DNA from: Streptomyces sp. NBC_00457
GTDB lineage: Bacteria > Actinomycetota > Actinomycetes > Streptomycetales > Streptomycetaceae
Direction: 5' to 3'
Assembly: GCF_036014015.1 (NCBI RefSeq)
Contig: NZ_CP107905.1
Location: 5,146,001 to 5,210,000, forward strand
Length of the DNA: 64,000 nucleotides
Of the stretch, positions 33,743-44,135 are shown in pieces. Every line of letters starts with the position of its first letter. Position 1 is the stretch's first letter. A program made the translations under genes and the position numbers. The notes below the pieces were generated by a model that ran no database searches, had not been told where the DNA came from, and was given only the letters and a program-made list of their open reading frames with translations.

Positions 33743-34915
33743 TCAAGCTCCCTTCGCGGCCTGGAACAGCTCCGCCCGCGGATCCTCACCCGCGGTCGCC
33801 TCGCGGTACGCCTCTAGCGCGTCACGAGCCTTCCCCGTCAGGTCCTTCGGAACACTCACCTCCACGGTGACCAACAGGTCACCGCGAGTGCCGTCCTTGC
33901 GGACCGCGCCCTTGCCCCGCGCCCGCATGGTGCGGCCGTTGGGCGTGCCCGGCGGCAGCTTCAGGGTGACGGGAGGGCCGCCCAGCGTCGGGACCCGGAC
34001 TTCTCCGCCCAGTGCCGCCTCGGTGAACGTCACCGGGACGGTGACGGTGAGGTTGTCGTCCTTGCGGCCGAAGACCGGGTGGGCGTCGACATGGACGACC
34101 ACGTACAAGTCGCCTGCCGGGCCGCCCCGTTCACCGGGTGCGCCCTTGCCGCGCAGGCGGATGCGCTGGCCGTCCGACACCCCGGCCGGGATACGGACCT
34201 GCATGGTGCGCGACGACTTGGCGCGGCCGCTGCCCTTGCAGACCTCGCAGGGGTTCTCCGCGATCAGGCCGCGGCCCTTGCAGTCCGGGCAGGGGTCCGT
34301 GAGGGAGAAACCTCCGCCGGAGCCCCTTGCCACCTGGCCGGTGCCCACACAGGTCGGGCAGACGCGCGGGTTGCCGTTCGCGTCACCCGTGCCCGAGCAG
34401 GCCTTGCAGGGTGACTGCGAGGACATCCGCAGCGGGACCGTCGCGCCCTCGATCGCCTCGGTGAAGCTGAGGGTGACCTCGGACTCGATGTCCTGGCCGC
34501 GTCGCGGCTGGGTGCGCGTGGTGGCGCCGCCCCGGTTGAACAGGCCCCCGAAGACATCACCGATGCCGCCGCCGAAGCTTCCGGAACCCCCGCCCTGGGG
34601 GGCGCCTCCGAAGAGGTCGCCCAGGTCGAAGTTGAAGTTGCCGCCGCCCGCGCCCGGCCCCGGGCGGAATCCGCCGTTGCCGAAGAGGGTGCGTGCCTCG
34701 TCGTATTCCTTGCGCTTCTTGGGGTCGCCGAGGATGTCGTTCGCCTCGGAGATCTCCTTGAAGCGCTCCTCGGCCTTGGCGTTGCCCTTGTTGGCGTCCG
34801 GGTGGTACTCGCGGGCGAGCTTCCGGTACGCCTTCTTGATCTCGGCCTCGGTGGCGTCCTTGGGGACGCCGAGGACCTTGTAGTAGTCCTTCTCGATGAA
34901 GTCCTTGGTGCTCAT
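33743..34915 (-). CDS. dnaJ: Co-chaperone DnaJ
   Basis: A 390-residue class A Hsp40. The J domain carries HPD at residues 38-40; a Gly/Phe-rich region follows (80-130). Four zinc-finger repeats (CKACSGTG, CPTCVGTG, CPDCKGRG, CEVCKGSG) have Cys170/173, 186/189, 209/212 and 223/226. It delivers substrates to DnaK and stimulates its ATPase. It stands third in the operon, 36 bases after grpE. An N-terminal MSTKDFIEKDYYKVLGV extension is typical of the operon-encoded actinobacterial DnaJ1. Confidence 0.97.
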   Translation of the reverse strand: MSTKDFIEKDYYKVLGVPKDATEAEIKKAYRKLAREYHPDANKGNAKAEERFKEISEANDILGDPKKRKEYDEARTLFGNGGFRPGPGAGGGNFNFDLGDLFGGAPQGGGSGSFGGGIGDVFGGLFNRGGATTRTQPRRGQDIESEVTLSFTEAIEGATVPLRMSSQSPCKACSGTGDANGNPRVCPTCVGTGQVARGSGGGFSLTDPCPDCKGRGLIAENPCEVCKGSGRAKSSRTMQVRIPAGVSDGQRIRLRGKGAPGERGGPAGDLYVVVHVDAHPVFGRKDDNLTVTVPVTFTEAALGGEVRVPTLGGPPVTLKLPPGTPNGRTMRARGKGAVRKDGTRGDLLVTVEVSVPKDLTGKARDALEAYREATAGEDPRAELFQAAKGA

Positions 34916-34951
34916 CCTCGACGTCCCTCCTCTCTCGTCGTCAGTTCAACG

Positions 34952-35592
34952 TCAGCCCTCGTCCGGGCCACCGTTCTCCTTGTCGTCGCCGGCCTCGGCC
35001 TCTTCGGCCTTGACGGTCTGGGCGCCCGGCTGCGGCTCGGCGACCGCCACCCGCGCGGGGCGGATGGTGCGCTCGCCGATGCGATACCCCGGCTGGAGGA
35101 TCGCGACGCAGGTCGTCTCGGTGACGTCCGGCGCGTAGGAGTGCATCAGCGCCTCGTGGATCGTCGGGTCGAAGGGCTCGCCCTCCTTGCCGAACTGCTG
35201 CAGTCCCATCTTCGCCGCGACGGTCTCCAGCGACTCCCCGACGGACTTGAATCCGCCGACGAACTCGCCGTGGTCGCGGGCGCGGCCGATGTCGTCGAGC
35301 ACGGGCAGGAGCTCGGTCAGGAGGTTCGCGATGGCGATCTCCTTGACCGCGATCCGGTCGCGCTCGACCCGGCGGCGGTAGTTCGCGAACTCGGCCTGGA
35401 GCCGCTGGAGGTCGGCCGTGCGCTCACCGAGCGCCGTACGCGCCTGGTCCAGCTGGGCCAGCAGGCCCGCTTCTGCGTTCACGTCCCCGGCCGGGGCCGC
35501 CCCCTCTTCGGGAGCGGCCTGCGGCTCGGCGTCGTCGGGGGTCGCGCCGGAGGGGACGTCGGGCTTCTCGTCGAAGCCCGGGGTCTCCTCGG

Positions 35593-35596
<4 letters not shown>
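34952..35596 (-). CDS. grpE: Nucleotide exchange factor GrpE
   Basis: A 214-residue GrpE with an acidic, disordered N-terminus (about 1-50), a long coiled coil ([20 protein letters not shown], then YRRRVERD) and the C-terminal beta domain including [10 protein letters not shown]. It releases ADP from DnaK. The GTG start at 35596 overlaps the dnaK stop (GTGA), so translation is coupled. The C-terminal tail after the beta domain is acidic and longer than in E. coli, as usual for Streptomyces. Confidence 0.95.
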
Positions 35597-37440
<1,844 letters not shown>

Positions 37441-37459
37441 GGTTGATTCCTCCAGCTGA

Positions 37460-37480
37460 CTTGAGTGGAACGGACTCAAG
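37460..37480. promoter_or_regulatory. HspR operator (HAIR) upstream of dnaK, perfect
   Basis: CTTGAGT-N7-ACTCAAG with all 14 arm bases matching, 20 bases upstream of the dnaK start codon. Confidence 0.95.
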
Positions 37481-37511
37481 TGTGCACGACGGCTTCCCTG
37501 CGGTCAACAGA

Positions 37512-37532
37512 CCTGAGTCTGTGAGGCTCAAC
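37512..37532. promoter_or_regulatory. Second, degenerate HAIR-like site upstream of dnaK
   Basis: CCTGAGT-N7-GCTCAAC matches 11 of 14 arm bases of the HAIR consensus and lies 31 bases beyond the perfect site. Several HspR sites at dnaK are known in Streptomyces. The site ends two bases from the stop codon of the neighbouring MraY-like gene. Confidence 0.65.
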
Positions 37533-37534
37533 TC

Positions 37535-38554
37535 TTATCCGTTCCTTACACGCAACTGGCCCGTGACCTGCGGAGAAGCGGACCGGCGAGGCCCGTACAC
37601 CGGCACCCCGAGCAGCCCCACCACGACCACCACGGCACCGCCGGCCACCCACACCACCGCCGATTCCCCCACCCACCCGACATGCACCAGCACCCCGACG
37701 GCCACCGCCGCGAACGCGCAGAGGGCCAGGATGACCACCGCCCCCTGCGGGGTGAGCCCGAGCCGCCGCAGCCGGTGCGCGAGATGGTCGGGCCCGCGCC
37801 GCAGCAGGGGCCGCCCGGCGAAGCGGCGGGACAGCATCACGAGTACGACATCGGCGCCCGCGACCGCGGCGAGGGCGAACAGCACGCCCGCGTCGGACAA
37901 CGGATCGCCGCCGGCCCGTGTGAACACGGCCGTCGAGGCGAGCAGGAACCCGGTGAACAGCGACCCGCACGAACCGAGTGCCACGCGCGCGGGCGGCCAG
38001 TTGTGCATGAGGAACCCGGTCAGCGCGGCGGCCAGCACGCTCAGCAACACCGCAAGACCGTCCATGACTTCGGCGGCGGCGATGGCCCCGGCCCCGAAGG
38101 CGGTCACCACCCCGACGGTCCCCGCCAGCGCGTCCGCGTGATCGAGTGCCCGGAACCCGACGGCCACGAAGACGATCCAGCCGACGGCGAGCACGCCGAC
38201 GAAGAGCCCGGTCTCGGCGTACGGCACCACGCAGGCCGCCGCGATGGCCGTACCGCCGACAAGGAACCGCAGCTTCACCCGCCGGAAGTCGGCGATCAGC
38301 CCCAGCCCGGCGACGACGGCGGCGGCCACGACCAGCCCGCCGACCCCGTCCCCCAGGGGCGCGTACCGCGTCCAGTTCCCCGCGCCGGCCACGACACAGG
38401 TCGCGACCACGACGGCCACCCCGCCGACCACGGGGACGGGCCGCTGCCACCGCCGGTCGATCAGCCCGATCCGCTGGGCGGGCAGCCGGAACAGGGCCGC
38501 GAGGACGGCGGCGAGGAGAAAGGCGGCTGAGGCGGCGACGATCCCGTAGATCAC
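37535..38554 (-). CDS. MraY/WecA-like membrane protein with altered catalytic motifs
   Basis: A 339-residue integral membrane protein with about ten helices that aligns with polyprenyl-phosphate glycosyl-1-phosphate transferases (MraY/WecA/TagO). Family landmarks are recognisable but changed: GLIADFRRVKLR (86-) for GLxDDxxxL, RALDHADALAG (136-146) for NxxDGxDGLA, and VALGSCGSLFTG (191-202) where FxGDxGS would hold the catalytic Asp, here Ser195. The terminal PDHLAHRLRRLGL is kept. It may be inactive or use another chemistry. The GTG at 38554 has no well-spaced ribosome site. It ends against the dnaK operator region. Confidence 0.75.
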   Translation of the reverse strand: MIYGIVAASAAFLLAAVLAALFRLPAQRIGLIDRRWQRPVPVVGGVAVVVATCVVAGAGNWTRYAPLGDGVGGLVVAAAVVAGLGLIADFRRVKLRFLVGGTAIAAACVVPYAETGLFVGVLAVGWIVFVAVGFRALDHADALAGTVGVVTAFGAGAIAAAEVMDGLAVLLSVLAAALTGFLMHNWPPARVALGSCGSLFTGFLLASTAVFTRAGGDPLSDAGVLFALAAVAGADVVLVMLSRRFAGRPLLRRGPDHLAHRLRRLGLTPQGAVVILALCAFAAVAVGVLVHVGWVGESAVVWVAGGAVVVVVGLLGVPVYGPRRSASPQVTGQLRVRNG

Positions 38555-38758
38555 CCTCTTAAATTAGTCATGAATTGCCCTAATTATCATGAATAACACG
38601 GTCGACTCCTGAGGCAACCCTCAGCGACACAGATCACCGCACGCCCGGCTACAGTGCGGCGGAAGATAGGGGTAGTCTCGGAACTGATTAAGTTACCGCT
38701 TAGTAATCTCTTGAGACCTCTCGACGAAGCCCCTCTCGCAGGCCCGAGGAGCCCCGAA

Positions 38759-41026
38759 ATGCAACTCGCCGCGATCATCGTGTCGCTGGTTCTGATCGTG
38801 GTCGGCGTGGCCCTGTTCACCCGCGCCACCCTGCAGATCCTCAACTTCATGCGGCTCGGCCAGAGCGTGCCCGCGGGCACCCGCACCGACGAGCCGGTGC
38901 AGCGCCTCGTCACCGTGGTCAAGGAGTTCCTCGGCCATACCCGGATGAACCGCTGGGGCGTCATCGGCGTCGCGCACTGGTTCGTGGCCATCGGCTTCTA
39001 CACGCTGCTGCTGACGATCGTGAACGCCGTCGGGCAGCTCTTCCAGGCCGACTGGGTGCTGCCGATCATCGGGAACTGGGCGCCGTACAACGTCTTCGTC
39101 GAGTTCATCGGCACCATGACGGTCCTCGGCATCCTGGCGCTGATCGTCATCCGGCAGCTCAGCAAGGCGAACAAGCCGGGCCGCAAGTCCCGCTTCGCGG
39201 GCTCCAACACCGGCCAGGCGTACTTCGTCGAGACGGTCATCCTGATCGTCGGCGTCTGCATCTTCATGCTGCACGCGCTGGAGGGCGCCCAGCACCACGT
39301 CGAGAGCTACGAGGCGTCGTTCTTCATCTCGTACCCGGTGGTGTCGTGGCTGGAGGGCATGGACCTCTCCACGCTCCAGAACCTCACGTACTTCTTCGCC
39401 GGCCTGAAGGTCTCGACCTCGTTCATCTGGATGATCGTGGTCGCCCTGAAGACCGACATGGGCGTGGCCTGGCACCGCTTCCTGGCCTTCCCGAACATCT
39501 ACTTCAAGCGCGACGCCAAGGGCGGCACCGCGCTGGGCGAGCTGCTGCCGATGACGTCGGGCGGCAAGCCGATCGACTTCACCGACCCCGGCGAGGACGA
39601 CGTCTTCGGTGTCTCGCAGGTCGAGCAGTTCTCCTGGAAGGGCCTGCTGGACTTCTCCACCTGCACCGAGTGCGGCCGCTGCCAGTCGCAGTGCCCGGCC
39701 TGGAACACGGGCAAGCCGCTCTCCCCCAAGCTGCTGATCATGTCGCTGCGGGACCACGCCCACGCCAAGGCGCCCTACCTGCTGGCCGGTGGCGGCAAGA
39801 CGATGGAGGGCGAGGAGAAGGCGTCCGAGGAGCAGCTGAAGGACGTCCCGGCCGCCGCTCTCGCGGAGGCCGAGCGCCCCCTCATCGGCACCGTCGAGGA
39901 GAACGGCGTCATCGACCCGGACGTCCTGTGGTCCTGCACCACCTGCGGCGCCTGTGTCGAGCAGTGCCCCGTCGACATCGAGCACATCGACCACATCGTC
40001 GACATGCGCCGCTACCAGGTGATGATCGAGTCCGCGTTCCCGTCCGAGGCGGGCACGATGCTCAAGAACCTGGAGAAGAAGGGCAACCCCTGGGGCCTGG
40101 CGAAGAAGCAGCGCCTGGAGTGGCTCAAGGAGGTCGACTTCGAGGTCCCGGTCGTCGGCAAGGACATCGAGGACCTGTCCGAGGTCGAGTACCTGTACTG
40201 GGTCGGCTGCGCGGGCGCGCTGGAAGACCGCGCCAAGAAGACGACGAAGGCCTTCGCCGAACTCCTCCACATCGCGGGCGTCAAGTTCGCGATCATGGGC
40301 GGCGACGAGAAGTGCACCGGTGACTCCGCCCGCCGCCTGGGCAACGAGCCGTTGTTCCAGGAGCTCGGCATGGAGAACGTGGCCGCGCTGAACATGGCGT
40401 TCGGGGAAGACGACGAGGACGAGAGCACCAAGAAGCCCAAGTCGGCCAAGAAGATCGTCGCGACCTGCCCGCACTGCCTCAACACGATCGGCAACGAGTA
40501 CCCGCAGATCGGCGGGGACTACGAGGTCATCCACCACACCCAGCTGCTCCAGCACCTCGTCGACGCGGGCAAGCTGGTCCCGGTGACCCCGGTCGAGGGC
40601 ATCATCACCTACCACGACCCCTGCTACCTGGGCCGCCACAACAAGATCTACACGCCCCCGCGCGAGATCATCGCCAGCGTCCCCGGCATCCGCAACGAGG
40701 AAATGCACCGCCACAAGGAGCGCGGCTTCTGCTGCGGCGCCGGCGGTGCGCGGATGTGGATGGAGGAGCGGATCGGCAAGCGCATCAACAACGAGCGCGT
40801 CGATGAGGCTCTTTCCGTCAACCCGGACATCGTGTCCACGGCCTGCCCGTTCTGCCTCGTCATGCTGACCGACTCGGTCAACGGCAAGAAGAACGACGGC
40901 AAGGCGAAGGAGTCCATCCAGGTCGTCGACGTCGCCCAGCTCCTGCTGGACTCCGTGAAGACGCCGGTGGACCCGGAGGACTCGGCCGATGCGGAGAGCA
41001 CGTCGGAGCCGGAGCCGGTGAAGTAA
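38759..41026 (+). CDS. FeS membrane oxidoreductase (heterodisulfide-reductase-like)
   Basis: A 755-residue membrane protein. The N-terminal 250 residues contain five or six helices with His residues suited to haem b (NarI-like). Two 4Fe-4S ferredoxin boxes follow (CTECGRCQSQCP and CTTCGACVEQCP), then two Cys-rich CCG domains (TCPHCLNTIG, HDPCYLGRHNKIY, FCCGAGGARMW, ACPFCLVML), as in HdrD/GlpC/LutA-type proteins. It probably passes electrons between the membrane quinone pool and a cytoplasmic substrate; the substrate is not known. The ATG at 38759 follows GAGGAG. It stands alone with its own terminator. Confidence 0.92.
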   Translation: MQLAAIIVSLVLIVVGVALFTRATLQILNFMRLGQSVPAGTRTDEPVQRLVTVVKEFLGHTRMNRWGVIGVAHWFVAIGFYTLLLTIVNAVGQLFQADWVLPIIGNWAPYNVFVEFIGTMTVLGILALIVIRQLSKANKPGRKSRFAGSNTGQAYFVETVILIVGVCIFMLHALEGAQHHVESYEASFFISYPVVSWLEGMDLSTLQNLTYFFAGLKVSTSFIWMIVVALKTDMGVAWHRFLAFPNIYFKRDAKGGTALGELLPMTSGGKPIDFTDPGEDDVFGVSQVEQFSWKGLLDFSTCTECGRCQSQCPAWNTGKPLSPKLLIMSLRDHAHAKAPYLLAGGGKTMEGEEKASEEQLKDVPAAALAEAERPLIGTVEENGVIDPDVLWSCTTCGACVEQCPVDIEHIDHIVDMRRYQVMIESAFPSEAGTMLKNLEKKGNPWGLAKKQRLEWLKEVDFEVPVVGKDIEDLSEVEYLYWVGCAGALEDRAKKTTKAFAELLHIAGVKFAIMGGDEKCTGDSARRLGNEPLFQELGMENVAALNMAFGEDDEDESTKKPKSAKKIVATCPHCLNTIGNEYPQIGGDYEVIHHTQLLQHLVDAGKLVPVTPVEGIITYHDPCYLGRHNKIYTPPREIIASVPGIRNEEMHRHKERGFCCGAGGARMWMEERIGKRINNERVDEALSVNPDIVSTACPFCLVMLTDSVNGKKNDGKAKESIQVVDVAQLLLDSVKTPVDPEDSADAESTSEPEPVK

Positions 41027-41047
41027 CAGCGGCCGTACGACAGAAAC

Positions 41048-41081
41048 GACGCCCCCTGCCCCGTGATGGGCAGGGGGCGTC
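41048..41081 (+). terminator. Terminator after the FeS oxidoreductase gene
   Basis: GACGCCCCCTGCCC (41048-41061) pairs with its complement at 41068-41081 around CGTGAT, 22 bases past the stop. Confidence 0.88.
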
Positions 41082-41135
41082 GTCGTCGCGGAAACCAGGT
41101 GAGCGGGGGCGGCGGTCCTGCGTACCTTGCTCCCC

Positions 41136-42233
41136 ATGGGTGGGGAAGAGACCGGGAGCGGACGGCTCGTGGACGCGGTGCGGGCCAAGGACGCCGACGC
41201 CGTACGGGAGTCGCTGGCAGCGGGCGCGGACCCGGACACCGTGGGCCCGGACGGGCTGCCCGTCCTGTGCGCCGCGGTGGCCGCGTACGACGCCCCCGTC
41301 GCCGAGGCGCTCGTCGAGGCCGGAGCGGACCCCGACCGGGCGCTCCCGGACGGGACGACGCCGCTGGAGCGGGCCGTCGTAGGCGGCTCACCGGCCGTCT
41401 TCTCGGCTGTCCTCGGCACCGAGCCGCGGCTGCGCCTCCCCGAAGAGGCCCGGGAACGGCTGCTGGCCCTGGCCCGGCGCTGGTACGAGACCGGTGCGGC
41501 CGAGGAGCTGCGCGGGCTGACCGGCGCCCGCGGACCCGCCGAGACCGCCCGGGTCCTGGACGACGACCACGACTGGGTCTGGGAGGTCACCCTCGGCGGA
41601 CGCACCGTACGAGCCGGGCACGGGTCCGTCCTGTCCGCGCTGGAGTGGGCCTTCCGGATCCTGGCGCCGGTCGACGAACTGATCGCCCGTGCGGTGAAGG
41701 AACAGGACGCCGCGCATGTGGACTGGTGGGCGGTCCGCTCCGTCCTCGCCCAGCGGCGCAGCCTCGAGACCTGGACGGCGGTGGTGGCTCACCGCCATCA
41801 CCCCTCCCCGCTGAACCGCCGGTTCGTCCTGGACTACCTGCGCGACAGATCCTTCCTCCGGTACCACACCAACTCCGCCGCCTACTACGACAAGAAGGAG
41901 GGCGCGTTCCTGGCCGACTGGGCCGCGGCGGAGACGGACGGCGAGATGCTGGCGCGGGTGCTGGACACGTACGCCCAGTACAGCCACCCCGACCAGCGGG
42001 CCATAGGCCTCCGCCACGCCGGCCACCCCGACCCGCGGGTGCGCCGGGAGGTGCCCTGGTGCCTGATCGATGAGGACGTCGCGCTCACCGCGGAGGCCAG
42101 GGAGGCGTTGCGCGCCCTGACCCTCGACCCGGACGCCCAGGTGCGCCTGAGCGCCTGCGAGGCATGCCGGTACGACGAGGAGCTGGCCGCGCTGCTCGAC
42201 GACAGAGTGGGCGAACACACCGCCGACTCCTGA
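41136..42233 (+). CDS. Ankyrin-repeat protein
   Basis: A 365-residue cytoplasmic protein. Residues about 8-90 hold two ankyrin repeats (LVDAVRAKDADAVRESLAAG, DPDTVGPDGLPVLCAAV, then VAEALVEAGADPDRA). The C-terminal third contains HEAT-like helices (AIGLRHAGHPDPRVRREVP, then LTLDPDAQVRLSACEA). The ATG at 41136 is used; no strong ribosome site is present, and an in-frame TTG at 41127 is an alternative. Such proteins mediate protein-protein contacts; no partner is evident from the neighbourhood. Confidence 0.8.
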   Translation: MGGEETGSGRLVDAVRAKDADAVRESLAAGADPDTVGPDGLPVLCAAVAAYDAPVAEALVEAGADPDRALPDGTTPLERAVVGGSPAVFSAVLGTEPRLRLPEEARERLLALARRWYETGAAEELRGLTGARGPAETARVLDDDHDWVWEVTLGGRTVRAGHGSVLSALEWAFRILAPVDELIARAVKEQDAAHVDWWAVRSVLAQRRSLETWTAVVAHRHHPSPLNRRFVLDYLRDRSFLRYHTNSAAYYDKKEGAFLADWAAAETDGEMLARVLDTYAQYSHPDQRAIGLRHAGHPDPRVRREVPWCLIDEDVALTAEAREALRALTLDPDAQVRLSACEACRYDEELAALLDDRVGEHTADS

Positions 42234-42282
42234 GGCTCATCCTTCACACTGGGGGAAGCAACCGATCCGAAAGGGCCGCGGG

Positions 42283-42570
42283 ATGATCATCTTTGGCACC
42301 AAGGGCTACGTCTACCAACTCGCGATACTCACCCTCCTGTGCGGCCACTGCGGCAACCCCGCTGCGCACACGCTGCGCAAGCGCGTCACCAAGTTCACGC
42401 TGTTCTTCGTACCGCTGTTCCCGTTCTCGACGAAGTACGCGACGCAGTGCACGTTCTGCGGTGCGGAGCAGAAGATCACCACCGAGCAGGCGGAACAGCT
42501 TCAGGCGCAGGCGGTGAGCGGCGGTCAGGCTTACGGGCAGCCGCAGCAGCAGCAGCCGTATCAGTCGTGA
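42283..42570 (+). CDS. Zinc-ribbon protein
   Basis: A 95-residue protein with a four-Cys zinc ribbon: Cys20-x2-Cys23 (LLCGHCGN) and Cys56-x2-Cys59 (QCTFCGAE). Between them lies a basic, hydrophobic stretch (KFTLFFVPLFPFS), and the tail is Gln-rich. Similar small zinc-ribbon proteins are widespread in Streptomyces with no known role. It is 49 bases after the ankyrin-repeat gene and may share its transcript. Confidence 0.82.
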   Translation: MIIFGTKGYVYQLAILTLLCGHCGNPAAHTLRKRVTKFTLFFVPLFPFSTKYATQCTFCGAEQKITTEQAEQLQAQAVSGGQAYGQPQQQQPYQS

Positions 42571-42664
42571 CGTACTGATCCTGAACACGTCACGCCTCTT
42601 AACTCCCGGCCCGAACACGCGCATCATTACTGAGTCGTTGTCAAAGAGGTCGGCGAGGTGAGCG

Positions 42665-43963
42665 GTGCGCGTGCGAAGACGCACGATGTGTGTGGCGGCC
42701 GTGACGGTCGCCTGGCTTCTTCCTCTCGCCGCCTGCGGGCCGACCCAGCACACCGGCACCGCCAAGCCCACCCCCGTGAAGGTCGCGAAGGGTGATGTCC
42801 CCGCCCAACTGCCCGTCCCCCGCGGCAAGGGCAGCGACGTCCCCGACGACTTCAACGGCGACGGCCACGGCGATCTCGTCCTCGACGACCTGGTGAAGAA
42901 GCAGAGCCATGCGGACGACGCGGGCATCGGCGTCGTCTACGGCTCGGCGCGCGGACTCGTCCCCGGCGCCCGGCAGTTGCTGAGCCCGGCGCGCAACGCG
43001 GCCCGCGTCGGGGGTCAACTCCCCGCCCTCTTCGACGCGGAGACCGCCTGCGACCTCGACGGGGACGGCTTCACCGACCTGGTGATCTCCACCGACCCGC
43101 CCTACGACGGCCAGGGCCGCCCCCCGGTCCCCCTCCAGCTCCTCTTCGGCTCCCCCGAGGGCCTCACCGGCAAGGCCGTCACCCTCGCTGTCCCCGACCG
43201 GGCTCGCGCCGGCAACGACTGGCCGGACCAGCCCGTGTGCGGCGACTTCGACGGCGACGGGGCCGAGGACCTTGTCGTCCACGCCTCCGACCGCCAACTC
43301 AGCTTTCTGCCGGGCCCGTTCACCCGCAAAGGCGCCCCGAGCGCCGCCACCACCCCGATCCCCGCGCCCGGCAACCTCCCCATCGGCCCCGCCGCCGACG
43401 TCGACCGCGACGGTCACGACGACCTGATCGTCCGTACGGCGGAATCCGCCGCCACCTCGACACTCGTCCTCGGCGGCCCGACCGGCCCCACCGGCACCGG
43501 ACCCGCCCTCCCGGACGGCATCGACGTGGCCCTCGGCGACTTCGGCAAGGGCGACCGGCTCGATGCCGCGGTCGGCGCGATGGGCGCGACCGCCCTCCGC
43601 TACGACCTCCCCACCCCCACCCGCGCCACCCTCCCCACCCCCGGCTCCATGCTCACCGCCGCCGACTTCGACGGCGACGGCAAGGACGACCTCGTGTCCA
43701 GCGGCTCGCGGCTACGGCTGTTCCGCGGTGGTACGGCCGGACTGTCCACGGCACCGACCGTGACCGTCGAGCCCGCCGCCCGCGGCACCACCCGCGTCCT
43801 GGCCGCCGCGGACTTCGACGGGGACGGACGCGCGGACCTGGCCGTACGGACGTATCAGGGCGAGACGAAGGACACCGTCGCCGTCTATCCGGGCACGAAG
43901 AGCGATCTGGTCGCGGCCGAACCCGTGGTGACCTTCTCCACGTCGGAGTTCCTCGGCCGCTGA
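42665..43963 (+). CDS. FG-GAP repeat lipoprotein (FG-GAP cluster, gene 1)
   Basis: A 432-residue surface lipoprotein. The signal peptide ends in LAAC with lipidated Cys24. The mature part carries FG-GAP/VCBS repeats with the calcium-binding-type core DFNGDGHGDLVLDD, DLDGDGFTDLVIS, DFDGDGAEDLVVH, DVDRDGHDDLIVR and DFDGDGRADLAVR, suggesting a beta-propeller. The GTG at 42665 has GAGG upstream. It is the first of four consecutive FG-GAP genes in the same orientation, and the only one with a lipobox, so it may be the membrane-anchored member. Confidence 0.87.
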   Translation: MRVRRRTMCVAAVTVAWLLPLAACGPTQHTGTAKPTPVKVAKGDVPAQLPVPRGKGSDVPDDFNGDGHGDLVLDDLVKKQSHADDAGIGVVYGSARGLVPGARQLLSPARNAARVGGQLPALFDAETACDLDGDGFTDLVISTDPPYDGQGRPPVPLQLLFGSPEGLTGKAVTLAVPDRARAGNDWPDQPVCGDFDGDGAEDLVVHASDRQLSFLPGPFTRKGAPSAATTPIPAPGNLPIGPAADVDRDGHDDLIVRTAESAATSTLVLGGPTGPTGTGPALPDGIDVALGDFGKGDRLDAAVGAMGATALRYDLPTPTRATLPTPGSMLTAADFDGDGKDDLVSSGSRLRLFRGGTAGLSTAPTVTVEPAARGTTRVLAAADFDGDGRADLAVRTYQGETKDTVAVYPGTKSDLVAAEPVVTFSTSEFLGR

Positions 43964-44135
43964 ACGCCACAGCGGGCTCAGGACTTTCACCGAACTCACG
44001 TACAACCCTTGCATCCCGGCAGGAGTCTCCTGATCGCCGAACCCTCCGCGCCGGACGTGACGCGCGCAGGGGTCCGCGCCCCATTGACTGCGGATGCCCC
44101 GTGGCATCCCCCGCCTGCCGCTGGAGAAACCCGTC

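Noticed and set aside
38693..41605. A 970-codon minus-strand frame over the FeS oxidoreductase gene
   Set aside because: It is antisense to intact FeS motifs and passes through a terminator.
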